Below, piece after piece: positions 23,531 to 30,362 of a stretch of 39,538 nt of DNA; the first letter of the stretch is position 1, and each line of letters begins with the position of its first letter. This DNA comes from a virus: IMG/VR virus record IMGVR_UViG_3300008120_000301, positions 1-39,538 of that record, one strand, 5' to 3'. A program made the position numbers and the translations under genes. The notes under the pieces are model-generated. The model did no database searches. It was given only the letters and a program-made list of their open reading frames with translations, and was not told the origin of the DNA.

Positions 23531-24595
23531 ATGACTACCACCTATCGGTATCTATTTGCCGACCTCTTAACCAATGAAATCCTCGCCGAATTACCTTTGA
23601 CGGGCGTAAGTTTTACTCAACAGTTAAACCAATCAGGAACGCTCAATGGGCATGTGCTTTTATCTGCCCTTCAATCAGCACAATTCAATGTAAATGCCGC
23701 AACCATTCCTGGTCGTTCTGCAATCTATGTGGACCGTAATGGTGCATTGATTTGGGGCGGTGTTATTTGGAATCGCACTTACAACAGCGCTGAGCAGATT
23801 CTGAACATTACAGCCCGTGAGTTTGAATCTTATTTTGAGCGCCGCCGCATATCCACAACAGAAAATTTTGTTAATACAGACCAATTAGTTATTGCACGCA
23901 CCTTGATTGATGATGCGCAATTAGTGCCAAACGGTGACATAGGCGTAATCACCGGGTCAGAAACATCAGGCGTTTTGATTGACCGCGTTTATTACGATTA
24001 TGAATTGAAAAATGTTTATCAGGCTATTCAAGACCTATCGCGTCAAGAAGATGGTTTTGATTTTCTTATTGATGTTGCTTATGACAATGTGACAGATGAA
24101 CCAAAGAAAACTTTGGTGCTTGCTTATCCCCGCTCAGGCGTAATCTATGACATCAACGACCCGGAAGCATTGGTATTTATATTTCCTGCAGGCAACATAG
24201 TTGAGTATAATACAATCTTTGCATTGGGTGCGGGTACTAACGAGGGCAAGTTAATCTCAATCGCTGAGGACACAACCAAATTGACCGATGGCTGGCCAGT
24301 GCTTGAAGATGTGGCTAACTATTCAGATGTAACAGATTCAACGGTTCTTGATGAATTATCACTAGGTCAGGTGCTTGCGGTTTCTTATCCACCGACCACC
24401 GTAAAAATTGTTGTGCCTGCCTACATTCCACCAACCTTAAATGATTACAACATTGGCGATGATGCGCGTTTAATTATCACTGATGAAAGATTCCCTGGAA
24501 CTCTTGATGCCATTTACCGAATTGTTGCGCTGAATGTGCAACCTGGCGAAGATGGCCCTGAACGCGTTACGCTTACCCTGACAGCGAGCGAATAG
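23531..24595 (+). CDS. Minor tail protein, Gp37-like baseplate hub
   Basis: 354 residues with GAAGGGGTCGG upstream. The features FADLLTNEILAELPLTGVSFTQQLNQSGTLNGHV, then YVDRNGALIWGGVIWNRTYNS and LNITAREFESYFERR, followed by DLSRQEDGFDFLIDVAYD, are typical of the actinophage minor tail/ReqiPepy6 Gp37-like hub proteins. Such proteins cap the tail tip and may assist membrane penetration. In most actinophages it directly follows Dit; here about 4.7 kb of receptor-binding genes have been placed between. Confidence 0.82.
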   Translation: MTTTYRYLFADLLTNEILAELPLTGVSFTQQLNQSGTLNGHVLLSALQSAQFNVNAATIPGRSAIYVDRNGALIWGGVIWNRTYNSAEQILNITAREFESYFERRRISTTENFVNTDQLVIARTLIDDAQLVPNGDIGVITGSETSGVLIDRVYYDYELKNVYQAIQDLSRQEDGFDFLIDVAYDNVTDEPKKTLVLAYPRSGVIYDINDPEALVFIFPAGNIVEYNTIFALGAGTNEGKLISIAEDTTKLTDGWPVLEDVANYSDVTDSTVLDELSLGQVLAVSYPPTTVKIVVPAYIPPTLNDYNIGDDARLIITDERFPGTLDAIYRIVALNVQPGEDGPERVTLTLTASE

Positions 24596-24603
24596 AGGCG
24601 GTC

Positions 24604-25230
24604 ATGGCATACATCAATCAACCTTTTGACCTTCACAGATTCTTCAAAGATATTGACCAACGCTTGCAGAAGTTAGAAACAGCCCAACGCTTAACCGCAC
24701 CAAATGTTGATTTTGCAACCAATACCCCAACTAATCCGCGTGTGGGTGATATGTTCTATGACACTGACGCTGATTTACTCAAGTATTGGAACGGTACGCA
24801 ATGGGTAGAAATTGCTGACAATAATTTATCTCCAACCATAATTTCTGTAAATCCTGTTCTAAAAACTACCAACAGCAACATTGTTTACACAGGCAATCCT
24901 GTAACTGTTGAAGGCGAGCGCGTGGGCAAAATGCTCACCGCTTATGCCGAAATCTTAGGCACAACCGTAACAAATTGGGGAACTGGTCAAATTTATTTTA
25001 CGCTTCCTGCAGGCTTCCCAACTTTTGAACACGATGTTGTTGCGCCCGGTTATATCTCAGATAATGGTAATACTTACACAATCTTTGGCATTTTGGCGCA
25101 AGGTTCTTCTGATATGTATTTATGGTCGCCCACATCTAATGGTGGCTCAGACATTGTGGACCATAATTCTCCAACAGTCTTAGACTCAGGTTCTAAGTTA
25201 ATTCTAAACGGCGTAGCAATAATCTTGTAA
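24604..25230 (+). CDS. Minor tail protein with coiled-coil start
   Basis: 208 residues, GAGGCGG upstream. An N-terminal helix (LHRFFKDIDQRLQKLETAQRL) probably trimerises, a YYNT-like module follows (RVGDMFYDTDADLLKYWNGTQW), and residues 80-208 form a beta-rich head. This layout is common for small trimeric proteins at the tail tip. Last structural gene before the lysis cassette. Confidence 0.7.
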   Translation: MAYINQPFDLHRFFKDIDQRLQKLETAQRLTAPNVDFATNTPTNPRVGDMFYDTDADLLKYWNGTQWVEIADNNLSPTIISVNPVLKTTNSNIVYTGNPVTVEGERVGKMLTAYAEILGTTVTNWGTGQIYFTLPAGFPTFEHDVVAPGYISDNGNTYTIFGILAQGSSDMYLWSPTSNGGSDIVDHNSPTVLDSGSKLILNGVAIIL

Positions 25231-25231
25231 C

Positions 25232-25251
25232 TGTTATCATTTGGCGCTATG
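25232..25251 (+). promoter_or_regulatory. Candidate extended -10 promoter for the lysis cassette (leaderless)
   Basis: TGTTATCAT at 25232-25240 is a TG-n-TATCAT extended -10 element, 8 bases before the ATG at 25249. No clear -35 and no ribosome site lie in front of that ATG. Transcription would start at or within a base or two of the start codon, giving a leaderless mRNA. The same geometry occurs before terS. Confidence 0.45.
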
Positions 25252-25467
25252 AGTATTGAAGAATGGGTAGGGGTAACGGTAGGAATTACCACCCTAGTTG
25301 GTGCGTTTGCTATTAGCGTGCGACACTTAGTTAAATACTATTTGGCAGAACTAAAGCCGAATGGTGGCTCAAGCATCAAAGATAAAGTGAAAGACATAGA
25401 CGAGAAGGTGAACAAATTAGAACAGAGGATAGACGAGATATACCGCCTATTGGTGGAGAGGGCCTAA
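25249..25467 (+). CDS. Holin-like small membrane protein
   Basis: 72 residues. One membrane segment (VGVTVGITTLVGAFAISVRHLV, about residues 7-28), then a charged coiled coil (IKDKVKDIDEKVNKLEQRIDEIYRLL). Short proteins with one membrane span plus a coiled coil precede the endolysin in many Gram-positive phages and act as holins or holin-like factors. The endolysin reading frame is already open within its last codons. Confidence 0.65.
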   Translation: MSIEEWVGVTVGITTLVGAFAISVRHLVKYYLAELKPNGGSSIKDKVKDIDEKVNKLEQRIDEIYRLLVERA

Positions 25468-25499
25468 GAGAACTTATTGTTTGGCACGCTAAACAAGAG

Positions 25500-25934
25500 T
25501 TGCAATATGAAGAAGGCTTAAACAACGACACCAAATACGGTAAATGGTATGGTCTGAATCATCAGCCTTGGTGCGCTATGTTTGTATCTTGGATTTATTA
25601 CAAAGTAGGCGCAAGCAAAAAAATTGCGGCAAGTGGTTCCAAAGGTTTTGCATCATGCGATGCCGGATTAAAATGGTTAACCGCTAAAGATAAATTAGTA
25701 CCAATAGGACAAGCACAAGCAGGCGACATAGCATTTTTTCAGTTTGATAATGATGCTCAGCCCGACCATGTGGGCATTGTGGTCAAAAATGTAAAGGGTC
25801 ATTTGATTTGTATTGAAGGCAATACAAGCCCTAACAAGAAAGGCAGTCAAAGCAACGGTGGAGGCGTGTATCGTAAGAAGCGCCCGTACTCAGTTGTTAT
25901 GGCTGTGGCGCGCCCGATAAAGGAGAAAGTATGA
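25500..25934 (+). CDS. Endolysin, CHAP-type peptidase/amidase
   Basis: 144 residues if started at TTG 25500. The CHAP signature is clear: QPWCAMFVSWIYY (Cys25), PDHVGIV (His90) and IEGNTS (Glu106/Asn108). It cleaves peptidoglycan peptide bonds at the end of infection. Homology appears to start earlier: the open frame upstream reads GLRELIVWHAKQELQYEEG, as in the first helix of related endolysins, yet it contains no ATG or GTG back to the stop at 25383-25385. Start could be ATT 25476, TTG 25500, or a fusion by frameshift with the holin gene. No cell-wall-binding domain is present. Confidence 0.85.
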   Translation: MQYEEGLNNDTKYGKWYGLNHQPWCAMFVSWIYYKVGASKKIAASGSKGFASCDAGLKWLTAKDKLVPIGQAQAGDIAFFQFDNDAQPDHVGIVVKNVKGHLICIEGNTSPNKKGSQSNGGGVYRKKRPYSVVMAVARPIKEKV

Positions 25935-26194
25935 AGAAACTAAGCGACAAAGATAAGTTGATGCTGAAAAGCGCGGCTCGTCACTTTGTATTAGTAGCAC
26001 TACCAGTATGGCAAGTAAGCAATGGCGATGTGAAAGCATTTGCCTACGGATTGGCGGCGGCTATTATTGGCCCTGCAATTCGCGGCATTGATAAGAACGA
26101 CCCTGCATTTGGCAAGGTTGCAGATTGGGCAGAAGTAGAAATCAAAAAAATTGCAAAAGCATCTGTAAAGAAAGCGCCTAAGAAAAAGGCATAG
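25931..26194 (+). CDS. Holin-like membrane protein
   Basis: 87 residues, ATG overlapping the endolysin stop (ATGA), AAGGAGA upstream. It has a hydrophobic centre (FVLVALPVWQVSNGDVKAFAYGLAAAIIGPAI) which could form one or two membrane segments, and a Lys-rich C-terminus (VKKAPKKKA). Proteins of this kind follow the lysin in actinophages. It is either the true holin or a partner of the one at 25249. Confidence 0.65.
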   Translation: MKKLSDKDKLMLKSAARHFVLVALPVWQVSNGDVKAFAYGLAAAIIGPAIRGIDKNDPAFGKVADWAEVEIKKIAKASVKKAPKKKA

Positions 26195-26195
26195 G

Positions 26196-26215
26196 TTTCC
26201 CGCCTCCATGGGAAA
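26196..26215 (+). terminator. Short stem-loop at the end of the late operon
   Basis: TTTCCC (26196-26201) pairs with GGGAAA (26210-26215) around an 8-base loop, two bases after the last late stop codon. A second small dyad, GAGCA (26224-26228) and TGCTC (26240-26244), follows. Neither has a T-run. The pair marks the boundary between lysis genes and the next operon. Confidence 0.45.
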
Positions 26216-26246
26216 GCACTCCTGAGCAAGAGTCTAAACTGCTCAT

Positions 26247-26261
26247 TTACACTTTGTGTTA
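26247..26261 (+). promoter_or_regulatory. Operator-like dyad ahead of the early gene block
   Basis: TTACAC-TTT-GTGTTA: the inner ACAC/GTGT arms are perfectly symmetric (26249-26259). It resembles TTACACTTTTGCGTAA at 31914-31929, also just upstream of a gene start. Both contain TACACT, which fits the TAnnnT form of a -10 box, but no good -35 is visible, so operator or promoter cannot be separated. Confidence 0.35.
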
Positions 26262-26282
26262 GGATTTGCGGCGGAGGTGGGT

Positions 26283-26522
26283 ATGAGTTTAGAAAAAGCA
26301 TTAACAGAACTAGCCAATAAACAAAAAATGTATAGTGAATTTTGCGCATATCAAATGATGCTTAATGCAATGCCCGAAAAAGATAGAAAAGCATTAGATG
26401 AAGCGTGGGCAAAAGGTTATTCAGCAAACATTGTTGTAAAGGCGTTGCGACAAGAAGGATATAAAGCAACAGCCGAATCAATTAGAAATCATCAACGAGG
26501 TATGTGCAGATGTCAAAAGTAG
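26283..26522 (+). CDS. Small HTH-like protein
   Basis: 79 residues; ATG 26283 chosen because GGAGG lies at 26273-26277, although an in-frame GTG is available at 26256. The C-terminal half (GYSANIVVKALRQEGYKATAESIRNHQRGMCRC) reads like a helix-turn-helix in which the last helix carries a His/Cys pair, a type seen in small actinophage DNA-binding proteins. First gene after the late operon. Regulatory function inferred. Confidence 0.6.
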   Translation: MSLEKALTELANKQKMYSEFCAYQMMLNAMPEKDRKALDEAWAKGYSANIVVKALRQEGYKATAESIRNHQRGMCRCQK

Positions 26523-26755
26523 ATGATGTCCTATCTAATCGTGAAGATGAATATGGCGATGCGTTAGAAAACTTTGAAACCATTGGCAAGATATGGGGCG
26601 CGCTTTTAGGCATTGACCCAATTAGACCATGGGAAGTTGCATTGATGATGGATAGCCTTAAAACTGTGCGACTATTCAAGAACCCTACACATGAAGATAG
26701 TTGGTTAGATAAACAAGGCTACATCTACCACGGACATGACATAGTGACCCGATGA
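26510..26755 (+). CDS. DUF6378-like phage protein
   Basis: 81 residues from ATG 26510 (GAGG upstream; a GTG at 26504 is also in frame). The pattern NREDEYGDALENFETIGKIWGALLG...PWEVALMMDSLKTVRLFKNPTHEDSWLDKQGYI is typical of a widespread family of small phage proteins (DUF6378) of unknown biochemistry, often beside nucleotide and DNA metabolism genes. It overlaps the preceding gene by 13 bases and the next by ATGA. Confidence 0.7.
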   Translation: MSKVDDVLSNREDEYGDALENFETIGKIWGALLGIDPIRPWEVALMMDSLKTVRLFKNPTHEDSWLDKQGYIYHGHDIVTR

Positions 26756-27789
26756 GCCTTGAAGATAGTCTAAAAAATCTACCTGAAGGCGTTGAATCTG
26801 AAGATGTAAAAGAATTACGCAATGCGCTGTTCCGTATGCAAAAACAACTTATCAAAGCCAAAACCAAAACAGAAGATTTGGTAGAAGCAACACATCAAGC
26901 CGCCTATGATGCAATGCTTGCCATGGGGCCTATAAAACCTGTCATGGAACCAAAGGTGGCAAAAGGTGGCAAAGGTAAGCCTGAAGTAGCGCTGTGGCAC
27001 ATGACAGATTGGCAGGGCGCAAAGAAAACAAATTCCTATAATTCTGAAGTAATGCGCAGGCGTGTAATGGAGTTTGCAGAAAAGGCTGTACGCATCACTG
27101 AAATACAAAGAGCAGACCACCCGGTAAAAGAGTGTTACATACTTTTTGGCGGCGATATGGTTGAAGGTTTATTTAATTTCCCAGGACAAGCATTTGAAAT
27201 TGATGCCACACTATTTGAGCAATATGTAAATGTAAGCAGACTTTGCGTAGATGTCGTGCGTTATGCGCTCGCACACTATGACAAAGTTACGGTAGTTCCT
27301 GAATGGGGTAATCATGGGCGTATTGGAAGCAAAAGAGATAATGTTCCTCGTTCTGACAACTTTGACCGTATGTGTTATGAATTGGCACGCCAGTTACTTG
27401 CAGGAGAGAAGCGCCTTACCTGGCAAGAATGTCCTGATGACATTCAGAGGGTGCAAATCGGAGAGTATCGCGCACTCGTTATTCATGGTGATGAGGTTGG
27501 TCGTAATGGTTTTGCATCTCCATCAACGATTGTCCAACACATCAATAGATGGCGCAGTGGCTCTTACCCATGGGAATTCAGAGATGTCTATATTGGTCAT
27601 TACCACACCCATGCAGAATGGGCGCTTGCAAATGGATTGGGCAGTGTTTACCAAACTGGTTCTACCGAATCAGACAACCGTTATGCAGGTGTCATGCTCG
27701 CCGCGACTGCGACACCAAGTCAAAGATTGCATTTCATTGACCCAATAAAAGGGCGTGTGACTGCAGGATACAAAGTATGGTTGGATTAA
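26752..27789 (+). CDS. Metallophosphoesterase, DNA exonuclease-like
   Basis: 345 residues. A helical N-terminus (1-75) precedes a calcineurin-type phosphoesterase core: TDWQ (D86), GGDMVEG (133-139), GNHGR (186-190), IHGDE (H245) and GHYHTH (282-287). The set of Asp/Asn/His motifs matches Mre11/SbcD-like two-metal enzymes, although the first motif is DWQ rather than DxH. Such phage enzymes probably process DNA ends. In the same block lie Erf-like, Cas4-like and RusA proteins, a coherent recombination set. Confidence 0.8.
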   Translation: MSLEDSLKNLPEGVESEDVKELRNALFRMQKQLIKAKTKTEDLVEATHQAAYDAMLAMGPIKPVMEPKVAKGGKGKPEVALWHMTDWQGAKKTNSYNSEVMRRRVMEFAEKAVRITEIQRADHPVKECYILFGGDMVEGLFNFPGQAFEIDATLFEQYVNVSRLCVDVVRYALAHYDKVTVVPEWGNHGRIGSKRDNVPRSDNFDRMCYELARQLLAGEKRLTWQECPDDIQRVQIGEYRALVIHGDEVGRNGFASPSTIVQHINRWRSGSYPWEFRDVYIGHYHTHAEWALANGLGSVYQTGSTESDNRYAGVMLAATATPSQRLHFIDPIKGRVTAGYKVWLD

Positions 27790-27941
27790 ACTGCCGCCAC
27801 ATTTACGAGGATATAGGCGAAATTATTTGCCCTGATTGCGGGCGTGATACGCACGAAACCGATTGGGCATTTCAACACGCTTTGCACGCTGATTGGATAA
27901 CTAGCGGTAAAGCAAGCAAACAAGGTTGGTGGAGTATTTAG
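27777..27941 (+). CDS. Small zinc-knuckle protein
   Basis: 54 residues, ATG inside the last codons of the previous gene in another frame. It holds NCRHIYED...ICPDCGRDTHETDWAFQHALHADW, with C-x-H, C-x2-C and downstream histidines, fitting a small zinc-binding fold. Trp-rich C-terminus. Unknown function; similar tiny CxxC proteins recur through this region. Confidence 0.6.
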   Translation: MVGLNCRHIYEDIGEIICPDCGRDTHETDWAFQHALHADWITSGKASKQGWWSI

Positions 27942-27945
27942 AAAC

Positions 27946-27971
27946 CCAGGTTATCCCAAGCATCTACCTGG
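27946..27971. terminator. Stem-loop between convergent genes
   Basis: CCAGGT (27946-27951) and ACCTGG (27966-27971) form a 6-bp stem with a 14-base loop. It lies between the plus-strand zinc-knuckle gene and the 3' end of the only minus-strand gene, where a bidirectional terminator would be expected. Weak by itself. Confidence 0.35.
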
Positions 27972-28010
27972 TCATCTAGTGACGGGTAGTTTTCCTTGGT
28001 GCAATCGCCA

Positions 28011-28202
28011 TCATTCTTCATCTTCTAAATCAAAGTCCTCTGACCGAATATCCATACCACTGTTTTTGCAGTAGTCCATAGTTGCGATAAAACTGGTCAT
28101 AGCCCGATTGGTTAAATCCTGCATCATGTCGGGATATTGAAAGTCAGCCTCCACCTCAATGATGAGATTGAAAAGGCTAATGTGAACTCTTGCTTGTGCC
28201 AT
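28011..28202 (-). CDS. Small acidic protein, the only minus-strand gene
   Basis: 63 residues, reading leftwards from ATG at 28202. A G-rich sequence (AGGGGG on the coding strand) sits 5 bases before the start. The N-terminus alternates hydrophobic residues (ARVHISLFNLIIEVEADF), and the C-terminus is very acidic (SEDFDLEDEE). No family recognised. An isolated opposite-strand gene at an operon boundary is often regulatory in phages, but nothing in the sequence proves this. Confidence 0.6.
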   Translation of the reverse strand: MAQARVHISLFNLIIEVEADFQYPDMMQDLTNRAMTSFIATMDYCKNSGMDIRSEDFDLEDEE

Positions 28203-28204
28203 GA

Positions 28205-28220
28205 GGACCCCCTGGACCCC
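28205..28220. repeat. GGACCCC direct repeat
   Basis: Two copies of GGACCCC (28205-28211 and 28214-28220) separated by CT lie immediately upstream of the minus-strand gene and overlap its ribosome site. The interval 28203-28348 has no gene; it holds this repeat, a candidate promoter and a hairpin. Confidence 0.55.
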
Positions 28221-28271
28221 CGATTATTGCACTGGTTATGAATAATTTTTCCGACACGCCGCTTTGGGGTA

Positions 28272-28299
28272 TTCCGTAATGTCAGTGAGTCGGTATAAG
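28272..28299 (+). promoter_or_regulatory. Candidate promoter of the recombination/replication operon
   Basis: TATAAG at 28294-28299 with TTCCGT at 28272-28277, 16 bases upstream. The -35 is poor. It lies 50 bases before the Erf-like gene in the only sizeable non-coding interval of the region. Confidence 0.3.
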
Positions 28300-28313
28300 G
28301 TCTGCCTACCCAT

Positions 28314-28327
28314 GGGGCGACTGCCCC
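28314..28327 (+). ncRNA. Small GC-rich 5'-leader hairpin
   Basis: GGGGC (28314-28318), loop GACT, GCCCC (28323-28327). It begins 20 bases after the start of the TATAAG box and so would lie near the 5' end of the transcript, like the two promoter-linked hairpins at 32621 and 32875. Confidence 0.4.
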
Positions 28328-28348
28328 CCGACAGAAAGAAGGCAAAGA

Positions 28349-28921
28349 ATGGCATTTGATTTATCCCACTACGAAACCGTAGCGGAAAGATTACAACGGG
28401 CCTTAAATGACCACCCTGATTTGCGATTGATTACAGAGATTGTGGACATTGCGCGTGACCCGCAAACAAACCGACCATTGCAATATGTAATCAAAGCATC
28501 TTTATATTACGGTGATGTTTTGAAGGCTGTTGATTACGCTGAAGAAATGGTGGGCAGTAGCCACATCAACAAAACTAGCGCCCTTGAAAACGCCTCTACA
28601 AGCGCCGCAGGGCGTGCATTAAGCCTTGCGGGTTATATGGGTACAGACCCCAACACAAAGAAACCTGTACGCCCTACAAAGCAAGATATGGAGAAAGCAG
28701 AACGCGTTAAAGATGTAACTGCCGCGCCCGTAATTCTTGCGCCAAAAGTTACAGAGCAACAATATGCAGAGGCAGAAACAGCGATTGCATTGGCTGACAC
28801 TGCCGCTTCATTAGACGCATTGAAAAAAATCTACAACCAATACGCAACACTCAAAGACATCAAAGTAAACGGAACAACATTGTTGGACACCGTGAATAAG
28901 AAGAAAAGAGAGTTTGTATGA
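28349..28921 (+). CDS. Erf-like / ssDNA-binding recombination protein
   Basis: 190 residues. The N-terminal 95 residues follow the pattern of actinophage Erf-like or single-strand DNA-binding proteins: LNDHPDLRLITEIVDIARD, YVIKASLYYGD, and the hallmark INKTSALENASTSAAGRALSLAGYMG. The C-terminal half is a helical, Ala-rich region. Expected role is annealing of DNA single strands during recombination-dependent replication. It is the first gene of the plus-strand block and overlaps the next by ATGA. Confidence 0.68.
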   Translation: MAFDLSHYETVAERLQRALNDHPDLRLITEIVDIARDPQTNRPLQYVIKASLYYGDVLKAVDYAEEMVGSSHINKTSALENASTSAAGRALSLAGYMGTDPNTKKPVRPTKQDMEKAERVKDVTAAPVILAPKVTEQQYAEAETAIALADTAASLDALKKIYNQYATLKDIKVNGTTLLDTVNKKKREFV

Positions 28922-29196
28922 GCGACAAACAAAAGAAATTTGTACCGTCTGCCGGATATATCGTGAGCGTGCATCAGAACGCTTTAGGTATCCGCGCTGT
29001 TGCGAAAGAACTTGATGTATTTCCTGAAGCCCTGGCAGAAGCGCTAGAGCGTGCAGGCTTTCAAATGGTTGCTGACCCGTTTGATTTATCAGCCGATGCT
29101 GGCAAGTTAATTAAACGACAAAATGAATTACAAAATCAGGGATTACATGTTGTGAAGGAGAGCGATGGCTCAGATAGTAACTCCGCAACAGATTGA
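28918..29196 (+). CDS. Small hypothetical protein, helical
   Basis: 92 residues, ATGA-coupled. The centre (ALGIRAVAKELDVFPEALAEALERAGFQMV) reads like a helical DNA-binding or protein-interaction bundle, possibly HTH-like; the C-terminus is Ser/Asp/Asn-rich. No family recognised. It overlaps the next gene by 32 bases. Confidence 0.55.
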   Translation: MSDKQKKFVPSAGYIVSVHQNALGIRAVAKELDVFPEALAEALERAGFQMVADPFDLSADAGKLIKRQNELQNQGLHVVKESDGSDSNSATD

Positions 29197-29530
29197 GGCT
29201 CGTCTTTATGCGCTGTCCAAAGAGATTGACGCGGCGCATGAAGAACTCAATAAATGCGAATCCGAATATCACTTGAAGAAGGCTGAGTATGAAGTTTCTA
29301 TGGCGCGTAGCCGCATGACTTATGCCAGTAAATCTTCACCCACTGGAAAGAATTACACAATTCAAGAGCGTGATGATTTGGCACTTTTGGATAATGAGAA
29401 TCTGCATTTTGATGTGAACATCATTGAAGCGAAGGTGAAGGCGGCGCGTAATAACTCCGCACGAATCAGAGTGCAGGTGGATTTAACTAGAAGCATGAGC
29501 GCTTCAGTCAGAACGAGCATGGACTTATGA
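29165..29530 (+). CDS. Coiled-coil protein of the recombination block
   Basis: 121 residues, AAGGAG 5 bases upstream. Nearly all helix, with heptad-like pattern (IEARLYALSKEIDAAHEELNKCESEYHLKKAEYEVSMARSRM) and a C-terminal helix (VKAARNNSARIRVQVDLTRSM). Proteins of this appearance accompany Erf-like proteins in actinophages; UvsY-like mediator activity is a possible but unproved reading. Confidence 0.55.
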   Translation: MAQIVTPQQIEARLYALSKEIDAAHEELNKCESEYHLKKAEYEVSMARSRMTYASKSSPTGKNYTIQERDDLALLDNENLHFDVNIIEAKVKAARNNSARIRVQVDLTRSMSASVRTSMDL

Positions 29531-29697
29531 CAACACTTTTAGCGGTTGTGCTGGCCTACCTGATTGGTTTTTGGTGGGGCAAACGCGTTGGGATTGCTTA
29601 CGCGATGACTCGTATGCAAGACATCATTGAGGAAATGCAACAAATAGAAGCCTTCTTCAAAGGCAAGAAAAAACAATGGAATGAGGACAATCTGTGA
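29527..29697 (+). CDS. Small single-span membrane protein
   Basis: 56 residues, ATGA-coupled to the previous stop. The N-terminus is a membrane span (TTLLAVVLAYLIGFWWGKRVGI) and the rest is an amphipathic, charged cytoplasmic helix with a Lys-rich patch (FKGKKKQW). Unknown; could anchor replication or recombination proteins to the membrane. Stop overlaps the GTG start of the nuclease gene. Confidence 0.6.
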   Translation: MTTLLAVVLAYLIGFWWGKRVGIAYAMTRMQDIIEEMQQIEAFFKGKKKQWNEDNL

Positions 29698-30362
29698 TTG
29701 ATTTACAAGATATGGTTGTGAAGTCGTTGCGCGGATATGACTCAAGCCGCTCACGCTCTACACAAGTAGAAGTTGGGCCATCATCATTGGGCGGGTGTTC
29801 TCGCCGCGTGTGGCACGACCTAAAGCAAACGCAAAAACTCAATCAAACCGAAACCTTGGGAGCAATCCTAGGAACATTTATTCACTCAGGAATGGAAAAG
29901 GCTATGCAACGCCTGGACCCTTTTGGAGATAACTTTCTGATTGAGATTGAATTGAATCACCCTGAAATCAAAGGTCACTGCGATTTATTTATTAAAGACC
30001 TTGGGTTAGTGGTTGATTTCAAGACCAAAACCAAAAGCAGTATGCGCTATCTTGGAAAAGACCAGGAGCAATGGCAGATACAGGTTTATGGTTGGTTACT
30101 AGAACAACAGGGCTACGATGTTAAAGGCGTGGCATTAGTTGGAATTCCCCGTGATGGCAAGATGACAGATATAAAAATTTGGCAAGATGATTACAAACCG
30201 CATGTTGCAGAAGAAGCGTTGCAATGGCTACGCAATCTAAAGCAATGGGCGGCAACAGATGATGCGCCTCCACAGCCGCAACTCAATGTTTCATTTTGCA
30301 AAGATTACTGCCCATACTTTGACCCGTCAGGAGAAATCGGTTGCCCCAGTACGATGAAATAG
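29694..30362 (+). CDS. Cas4/RecB-like PD-(D/E)XK exonuclease with iron-sulfur cysteines
   Basis: 222 residues from GTG 29694. Cas4-like order: GPSSLGGCSRRVW with C35; FIHSGME (H64); GHCDLFI (D97); VVDFKTK (D108, K110); QIQVYGW (Q129); and a C-terminal cluster FCKDYCPYFD...GCPS (C202, C206, C217). The four cysteines would hold a 4Fe-4S cluster and the Asp/Lys residues a nuclease metal site. No Cas1/Cas2 or CRISPR array is present, so a role in DNA end processing with the Erf-like protein is more likely than spacer acquisition. Confidence 0.8.
   Translation: MIDLQDMVVKSLRGYDSSRSRSTQVEVGPSSLGGCSRRVWHDLKQTQKLNQTETLGAILGTFIHSGMEKAMQRLDPFGDNFLIEIELNHPEIKGHCDLFIKDLGLVVDFKTKTKSSMRYLGKDQEQWQIQVYGWLLEQQGYDVKGVALVGIPRDGKMTDIKIWQDDYKPHVAEEALQWLRNLKQWAATDDAPPQPQLNVSFCKDYCPYFDPSGEIGCPSTMK

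Noticed and set aside
27314-27748. Plus-strand open frame within the metallophosphoesterase gene
   Set aside because: It overlaps the catalytic core in another frame and has no recognisable protein features.
28124-28345. Alternative minus-strand frame opposite the 28203-28348 interval
   Set aside because: It overlaps the better-supported minus-strand gene and spans the probable regulatory region.
29694-30362. CRISPR-associated Cas4
   Set aside because: There are no Cas1/Cas2 genes and no spaced repeats; Cas4-like nucleases are common in phage recombination modules.
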